Shown: positions 13,001-22,000 of the stretch, in pieces | Layout of the letters: every line of letters starts with the position of its first letter | Numbering within the stretch: the stretch's first letter is position 1 | Assembly: GCA_040954595.2 (NCBI GenBank) | Contig: CM082596.2 | Span: 3,906,001 to 3,970,000, forward strand | Direction of reading: 5' to 3' | DNA: 64,000 nucleotides | From: Balanoglossus misakiensis | Taxonomy: Eukaryota; Hemichordata | Translations under genes and position numbers: made by a program | Notes under the pieces: generated by a model | What the model was told of the DNA's origin: nothing | Seen by the model: only the letters and a program-made list of their open reading frames with translations | The model's database searches: none

Positions 13001-16000
13001 TTGATATGTGTACTTGTTGAAACATTGTTTTATGTACATATATGTGTTTCATTGTGGCCACATTTTTGGACCCTAAAAGGTCACTGAGGTCAGAGAGATG
13101 CTGTGTGGGTAATCTGATCTGTCAAATCATCACCCTGACTAAGCTTACACTTGAATGGTTGGTCTGGTGTAGGTTTCAGACACTGTTGGTGATTTATTAC
13201 CTCGTGCAAGGAAAGAAATGACAATCATCCGAATCATCTTGTCGCTATATCCATACACAGTCAATAAATAGAAAAGGGGATTTCTCTCTCTCTCTCTCTC
13301 TGTTTTCAAATTGCTCCTAAATATTCTGCTTTTACCTATAAAAATGTTGCCTTTAGTAACAGAATGAAACCAGCTGAATGTGTTAACTTTGAGCCCCGCA
13401 TCTGACAATACTTGTCTTGTTTATTTCATTCCAGTTTGTCCTGGAGTTCCTATAAATCAAGACTCTAGAGATTATGGTGCCATAACTGAAGAAAACATTG
13501 AATGCTTCAAAAATTGCACAGTTATTAATGGAAGTATTGTGATAACAGCATCTACCTATGATGGGTAAGTTTTACTTGAAATGCGATTTGAAGAGCTCCC
13601 TCACACAAGATGCTTGAAGTTTCCAATGCAGTATTGAGTGATGAGTAGACAGCCATATGTGCTGTTGCCTGGTTGGTCAATAGGTGTATATTGTACAGCC
13701 TGAGCAACACACACACACCCAATCTATATAGGTAACAGAGTAGGACCAGTTGCATTCAAGGGTTTCTTTTTCTTTCTTTTAGTGATCCCTTTAGAGGTCT
13801 TATAGGACTGGAAGCTGATCAGATAGCAAATCTCAAGACAATCAGAGTAGTCACTGGTTTTGTTTCAGTGAAGCATTCTGCGGCGTACCAAGATGACCTG
13901 GCAATCTTTGAAAATTTGGAGGTAATTCAAGGAAATGAGCTCTACAGGTGAGAAATGTAAGGTTTTGATTGTGTATGGGATATGAGCCTATGTGTCATCA
14001 AGTGTGCTGTGATTCTGTACACACACATGTAGATAATTAGTATACATGTAGTGGTACCATTTCATGCTTTAAGACACTTGCAAGCGCCTCTTGTAATGCC
14101 GAGTTTGTACTTCTGTGGCTAGACACAATCTTACACTGCAGTGTGGCTTTAACCAAGCTCTTGCTTTTTTTGAGTAATCTATGATTGGTTTAATCATGCA
14201 TTTTTATGGCTAAGTTGGCGAAGTTTCCATGCTCTTGCTAAGCTCTATTTCAAACTTTTTGAAACTAAAAGTGTTATCATCTCGGTATTACATCAGAACT
14301 GTTGCACTGTGCAATACTGATTCACAAATGCAAACGAACCCATGGTTTCTGAATGTACGCATGTACATGTGTATATGTATGTATGTTACTGTTAGATTGC
14401 TGACAGAAAGATGCATAAGATGCTTCACATTCTCAAAAGTATTGTAGACTAGAAAAGTACAGAAGATGGGAAAAGTAATTTGCTTAAACTTTATATATAA
14501 TTTTATGTGGTGTAAATAAGTTTAGTAATAATTCAGAGGTATGCATACAATGTAAATACATGCAATTCAAACCGTGTAGTTTGTAGATTATCAGTCTGAC
14601 TTTATCCGCATATTGCTTTCATTGTCACTTGGTGTTGTTCTGTCACTCACTTCTCTCTCGGCTCAAGCCAATTTGCAAACATCTTTGATGTTTCTATGCC
14701 TTAAGATGGGTGGTATGTCTCTGCCTACCAATGCTGGTACCCACAGCAATGCCCCTAGCAACAGAGGTGTGCCCTTAATAACTGCCCTGCATGAACATGT
14801 ACTTATAATTTCCCTTTTGCTCTGCCTGTAACACTTATAATTACTCACTAATTTGCTAATTAACCTTGGTTTTCTGTTATCCACACGACACCCTGCCTTT
14901 AGAAGTGGTTAGAACCCCTTGTCAAGTTGAAAAGCCTGAGCACGCTGCACGTATATGTTATTTTTTTAAATATTAGAAGTTATGATTATATTTTGTTTAT
15001 ATACTCTTTGAAATAAAGGTGTGATGAGCTGAGCAAAAGCCTTAGCGATCCTAATGACAAGGCCGAAGTTTGTGAGATGTCACCACGGTCAGTTAAAAAT
15101 TTTTCAACGTTTGTTAAAATGGTTGCGTTGTCGTGTTGACATGCAACTAACATGCATGGCCATCCTTCAAAGTTTCATTCCCTTGTTAAGTCAAAACTAG
15201 ATGCTGCATTATAGAAACAAAGCTTCATTTTCCTTTCATTATAAGTTGCTAGGAAATAGGCAGGAATGTTTGGGCCGAAGTCATCAAACCAAATTGTCGT
15301 TTTCCATCTCTGTCTGTCAAGGCAAGAATGACTTCTTTGCAAACTTTCTGACCTATTTTTCAATGCTCCCCAGCTTTCATAGCGATAAATAGTGTCCACA
15401 GTTCTGTAAGTCTGAGACCATCCCCATTCATTTCTGAACAGTCTAGGTTTACTGTTCTATAGCGAATTGCTAAGATCATGGACACATCTCGAGTAAAATT
15501 GCTTCAAAATACTCCATTGCCAGTTGTCAAATTAGACTGTCATGAAGTAATCTTCTAGTATTTCATCAACACATCTGTCATATTCACTCAAGTCTGTTAT
15601 TAAATACTGTCACTTGGGTTTAAGGTTATTCAAACTAACCTCAGTTGAAAAATACTCCTCTTTGAATTCATTCTGTGGCAGCTTTCTCGATGTATAGTTA
15701 CTGAATAACAGATGTCTTATTTCAGAGGGTATGCTCTAACCGTACAAGACACAACTGTGACATCCCTTGGTCTGGTTTCACTGCGAGAAATCAGTGATGG
15801 AAGTGTCTTCATCCGGAAGAATCCTAAGATGTGTTATGTCTCCCCAGATATGTTTAGTACTGTCCTTCAAGATACAGAAACTCAAAAAGTTTCAATACGA
15901 AGGAATAAAGATACAACAGACTGCAGTGAGTAGAACAGCTATTCTGAATAAAAAATAAATAAACAACAAGTAGTTGTCGTTGTTTGGCTATTGCTGTTAT

Positions 16001-19000
16001 GATTGTCATCATATATGCTTACCTTTGGACTTTTCTCTGCTGTTGCAAATACAAGATAAACTGTACCAGTTCTCCACACATCTGTATGGAACAACAACTT
16101 GTTGTTATTTATTTATTTAGGCGAAGAAGTGACATGGTCATGAATTATTCTTTTTACACATGACTATGATTTATTGGATTTTTCAAGGAAGAATATATTA
16201 AGTATTCATGTCCTCTTTGACATGTCATAATATTAAATGTGTATATATTGCAATTTACAGGTGACGAAGGTTCTGTTTGCCACGAACAGTGTACGGATAT
16301 TGGATGTTGGGGACCAGGTGCCGATATGTGTGTAGAATGTAGTAACTACATCCTGGGAAAAAGATGTGTTGAAGAGTGTGACATCAACAATGGGTAAGAT
16401 TTCTCCCCGTTATTGCAAACCAAATTTAGTCAGTGCGAAACCAAATTTAGGCGATAAACTCTATAACACACTTGAACATCCTAATTCTGATCAAATAGGA
16501 GCAGTGTTCTTGATTCCATGTTTTATTCTGTTAATACTAATTGCAGTTTATTTTGTGATTTTGATTAGGCAATATGTAAGCTCAGAGACTGACAAGGAAT
16601 GCGGTCTCTGCGATTCACAGTGTAACGGGTCATGCAATGGTCCAGTAAGTATCCATGGTTAATCTTCAAAGTTGATGGAATTTAAGATAATGGTTCATTT
16701 TGATATATATTTCAGTATGCATAACTTGTTTTAGACACACAGGACTTACTTTGTCTCTGATACTGTTCTTCCTTGAACAGGGAGCATCAAACTGTACTTC
16801 ATGTAGAAATATGCAAGACGGTCCAATGTGTATGGAAGAGTGTCCAATAACAAAGTATCCAGATGGAAATTCTGTGTGTCAAGATTGCCATGAAAATTGT
16901 AGATTAGAAGGTGAAAATCCTGGGTAAGTTGAAAGTCTAAATTTATCTGATTATTGATAATTTATATGTACTTCTGAGAACTTATTACCAATTTAGCTTC
17001 ATGCAAACTGGCTTTTAGAATTTATCTGATCACAATTTGTGTCATGTATTGTTTCTATAGGTGCACAGGTCCACTTCGAATTTTTGGTCAAGGTGGATGC
17101 AAATCGTGTCGTCAAGTGCTCATCAATGCCAGCAATCCAGATGTAGTAAGTCTTTACTAAACTACTCATAGAAATTAAAACAGTACTGACTGACAAATGA
17201 TGAGATAGAAATCCTTACCAATCATCCCTTGCTGTGTATTTCACCTTTGTAAATGGAATATAGTCTTCTTTTAAAAACATCTCTGTATGGTTCTGTGAAC
17301 AGATTAGCCTGGGTTTGTATTATATAAGTTAAGTTTATCATATATCTTTCATGATATTTTTACAGCTTTGTATGAATACTAATGATGGCTGCCCAGAAAG
17401 GTACTTTGGGAAAGTCCACCTGGTTGATCAATACAAGAATTCATTGGTAAGTTATTTATCTTTCTCTAGAGTAATTGTGTATCAATCATGCTTTCTTGTT
17501 TGGCCTCTGAGGCATGGTTGAGTGCTTAGTGTTAATCTTCTAAACGTAGCCCACATGGACTTGAATATAGTTGTTAACAATAACAAAGATCGACACATAC
17601 ATGTACTTGTGAGTTACTGGCAAGCAGAATACTGGTTGTGTTGGGCCAGAAGTTACAGATAGTAGCCCTTTAAGCAATGAACCTTGGGTTTAAATCGTAA
17701 TTTGTGATATTTATTTCAGGTCTGTAGCTCATGCGATGCGGAATGTCTGTCATGTAGAGATGGTGGCAATGACAACTGTACAGAGTGCCTTAACTACCGG
17801 CAAGGAAGGTTTTGTGTTCCTCGGTGTTCACCTAACTTTTATGCGGACGAAGATAACATCTGTCAAAAATGCAATGGAGAATGCCTTGACGGTTGCTATG
17901 GTGACAGTCCGGCTCAGTGTAATGAGTGCAAGAATTATGAAATTCCACTGGATCTGGAAAACGCTGAAGTATCGGTGAGTGTAATTTAGAAAAGTAAATG
18001 GTAGATGAAGATTTATAGGAATATTGTCAGCTTTTTGAGTGACTCCATAGTCTCAAAATGTCTAAAGTCGAAGTAGTCTATAGTGGCCAGTCAAGTGACT
18101 TTCCTAAACTGGCCTTTATAGACAGGTGATCTTTGTAGAGAGGTCAATCAATGTATATGTTAACTGTACAGGAACCGTAACAAAGTGGCCACTATATAGA
18201 GGTGGCCACTATATGAAGGTGACCACCACTAAACAGGTTTGACTGTATATTGTATTGTCGTCTTCCAGGTTTGTGTGTCGGAGTGCCCGGCTGACAAGCC
18301 ATACATCATGGATGGTAAAGTGTGCGTCAGCAACTGCACTGGAAATACCTATGTCAATGAAGACAACCACTGTATGCCATGTCATGAACAGTGCCAGGAT
18401 GGCTGTCTGGATGAGACTGTGAGAAGCTGTATACGATGCAAGCATTACAACTCGTTACAAGGTTGTGTGGATTTTTGCCCGTCAAATCGTACTGAAAACG
18501 GAAGATGCATGATCATAGGAGACCCACCACAAGATTCTAGGTATGATTTGAATTGTAATCGACTGTAAAACTTTCAACAGATGCTTCGAAAGTCATTTAG
18601 GAATATGTTTAAATCTGGAATTTTATTGTACATGTGTTATGCCAACTTTGCAGTGATGAAACAAGGCATTGTGCTCTGTTTAACCATCGCTTGCATACAT
18701 TAATAGAGGGTCTTAGCCAATCACGACACTGTATCTGTGGCACTGTTGCACTGATATAATGTAGTATAAAATACACCCTGATAATACTATAGTTCTTCCT
18801 CTTTTACTTAACAGTGTTGAAGTCATAGTTGGTTGTGTAGTGGCTATTTTAGGTGTTGGTATTATTGTCCTGCTTGTCGTCGTTTACTACTTGAGAAAAC
18901 GACATATGGAAGAGAAGACAAGAAGATACATGGAGGAGGAATATGTAAGTGTTTGTCAGTTGTGATGTGAGGGGGAGGAGTCCTATTGTTAGAGGAGAAT

Positions 19001-22000
19001 TTTAGGCTGTGAATGTTGCTCGGCAAAACTGTGTCAAGTGAGCAGCAAGAGTTCCTAACATCCTAACATATGCTTGTTTGAAAAGGCGAATGAGTTCGTC
19101 ACAGAAACCCAGCTATCTCGTATTAGTCATTTTAGATGTTTTGAATTCAACTTTCATATTTTATGAGCAAAGCACGAGCATAAGTTTTAGGATTTCTAGT
19201 TTCAAAATCAGATGAAACTTGAGTTATTGGTAACAGCATGAAAGTTAATCGCTATCATTGTTAAGAAATGTGAATTTTGCCAACGTTCTGTTGTTTGTTG
19301 TTATAGCCAGTTTTGCGAAATAACATTTTTTCTTGTTTCTGCTTTGCATGCGAATCGCTGCAGACCATGGATACATTTGCAGAGGTAAATGATTATTGGC
19401 AATTCTAAATCCCAAGTTTGCGCAGCAGTCGAAAAAAGCTTTGTCTTTTGGTGTTTCATCGTGCTTTCATGTGCAATATTGTATTGACATGCATTATTGT
19501 TTTGAATTATAACATTTGTTAGAACTCCAAAATGACATGATACAATTATTGCTGCTCTGTGTGTGTATATATCTTCTTTGGATTGTTGTAATACTTGTAT
19601 TAAATCATGAAGACCATTGAACACTCCAGTTCTTTGATTCATCGTCTTTCTGACATTCTTTCTCACACAGCCTCTTTCTCCAAGTGGTGCAGAACCCAAC
19701 AAGGCATTTCTCCGAATCATCAAGGAAACTGAACTCCAGAAAGGTGGAATTCTTGGAGCTGGTGCTTTCGGAACAGTGTATAAGGTTAGAAGAGATTTTC
19801 TGAAAACATAATTGGGATCACTAAACTTGCATACAAGTCTGTAGAGAAAATAGAGCTGAGTCTGTGATTCAGTTGTCTAAAGGTTGAAATATCACAGTAT
19901 GCGTGTGTGTTTATCTCCTGCAGGGTTTATGGGTACCTGAAGGTGACAATGTACGTATTCCTGTTGCAATCAAAGTCATGAGAGAAGGTATTTCAACCAA
20001 AGCTAATCAAGAACTACTTGAGGTAAGATGTATCTCTATTGTTGTCTTTTCAGCCAGGCCACAAAACTGTCATTCTAATATTATAGCTTGAATATTAAGC
20101 AACAGGGAAACGTGTTCATTGTTGAATGTATGTGAATGCTTACTGTATTTTGTTTCCTTGGTTACAGGAAGCTTATGTCATGGCAACTGTGAACCACAAA
20201 CATTTGGTACGGTTGCTATGCGTGTGTATGTCACAAAACATGATGTTGATAACACAACTAATGCCATTAGGAGCGCTACTGGACTACATCCGTGAGCACA
20301 AAGACAAGGTCAGCTCCCAACATCTTCTCAATTGGTGTACGCAAATCGCCAGAGGTATGGTGTACTTGGAAGAACACAGATTGGTCCATCGCGATCTGGC
20401 GGCCAGGAATGTACTTGTGGAGAGTCCTACAAAAGTGAAAATTACTGACTTTGGTCTGGCCAAATTCATCGAAATTAATGAAGAAGAATACAAAGCAGAA
20501 GGTGGAAAGGTGGGTTAATAATGATACAAGGTCATCCCTAGGTCAGAAAGGGTGAATATTGAATATATTGACTCCATTTTTCAGGATATTATTCATAAAT
20601 ATTAATCTACTATGATAATGAGAATAAAAACAGAGATTGGCTAAGAGTATGGTTATCAATTCTAAAATGTTGATTTATTTTTGTTTGCAGATGCCAATCA
20701 AGTGGCTAGCATTGGAGTGTATAACTTACAGGAGATTTACTCATCAAAGTGATGTGTGGAGTTTTGGTGTCACGGTGTGGGAACTCATGACCTTTGGGGG
20801 CAGACCGTACGAGGGGATCAAAGCCCGAGATGTGCCTCACATGCTCGAGATTGGTGAGAGATTGTCGCAGCCTAAAATTTGCACCATTGATGTTTATATG
20901 ATCATGTTAAAATGTAAGTACTAGTAGTCAAATTAGCTCTGTTTATCAGTTTGTTATTTCAGGTGTATTAAGCGTGACAATTTAGTGATTTGTTGTCTCC
21001 TAATGCATCATAAGACAATGTGATCAACCTGTGATTATAGCTGTACTTTAAATAGGAACAAGAGTTTACAACTATGCACAAAGGGTATTAGAATCTCCCA
21101 AAATTCAAAATGTCTGACTTTAATTATGAAAAAAGATAAGCATCGATTAAAAATATGCTATAAAATATGCTAAAAGTGGCAATTATCGGGGCTTTAATAA
21201 ACTTGATTAAAAGGACAAAGTCTCTCTCAAAATTTCAAAATGGCCGCCAAATTTGAGGTTCAAAATGGCCGCCGATATCTGTGCTTAGTCTATGGCATTC
21301 AAAATGGCCGCCAAATTTAGTGACTTTGAAAATCTCTATGGTAAACATTATGTAGAAATTTTACTCATAGTTCAACCACACACACCTTCCATCCCACTTG
21401 TAGACGCGAGAGCAAAATGAATATTCGGTGTTTACCATTTATTCATTTTGGCGAGAAAGACTTCCACAAGTGTAGCAAGTCACTATGGAGATTGACAGTT
21501 ATAATTAATATTTAAAAAACTAGCAAGATTTTCAACAATGAAGATGACAGCGTAGACCACAAGGATTGGTTAGTTTGATGAGGAACTGTTAATCTTGCAC
21601 GATTGATTGAGGTTGATATGGTTGTTACATGCCATGCAATGAAAAATACCAGGAGAGATAACATTGTGTTTAAAACTTTATTTATTTCTAAAGGTTGGAT
21701 GTTAGACGAGAACAGCAGACCGACATTTACAGAGTTGGTGGATACATTTACGAAAATGGCACGAGACCCACAGCGGTATCTGATGCTTGAGGTATGAATG
21801 GAAATATTTTTGGCAAAGTTTGCATGACAATTTAGCAAAATGGAGATGGTCTTCATTCTTACCAGAAGTGGTGGCAGTACCTCATCCTGTTTAATGGGCT
21901 GTTTAAACCTGTTGAATGATAGAAAAATAATTTTAATAGAAAACTTGTATTTAGTAAATGTAAGTGCTAAAGCGCGTAGCTCGTCTCACACGCATGTTCC

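Larger units (their letters stand above)
1089..13434 (+). other. EGFR-A intron 1 (12.3 kb)
   Basis: No exon with EGFR similarity is seen here. It holds a 118-bp palindromic element (1429-1546), a 175-codon ORF at 7606-8133 judged spurious, many ACATGTA-type words, and a (CT)n tract at 13283-13301. Large first introns are usual in EGFR genes and often carry enhancers; none can be pointed to here. Confidence 0.7.

Noticed and set aside
18060-18240. Possible transposon with GGCCACTATA repeats in EGFR-A intron
   Set aside because: Too degenerate to define ends or family by eye; noted only with exon 11.
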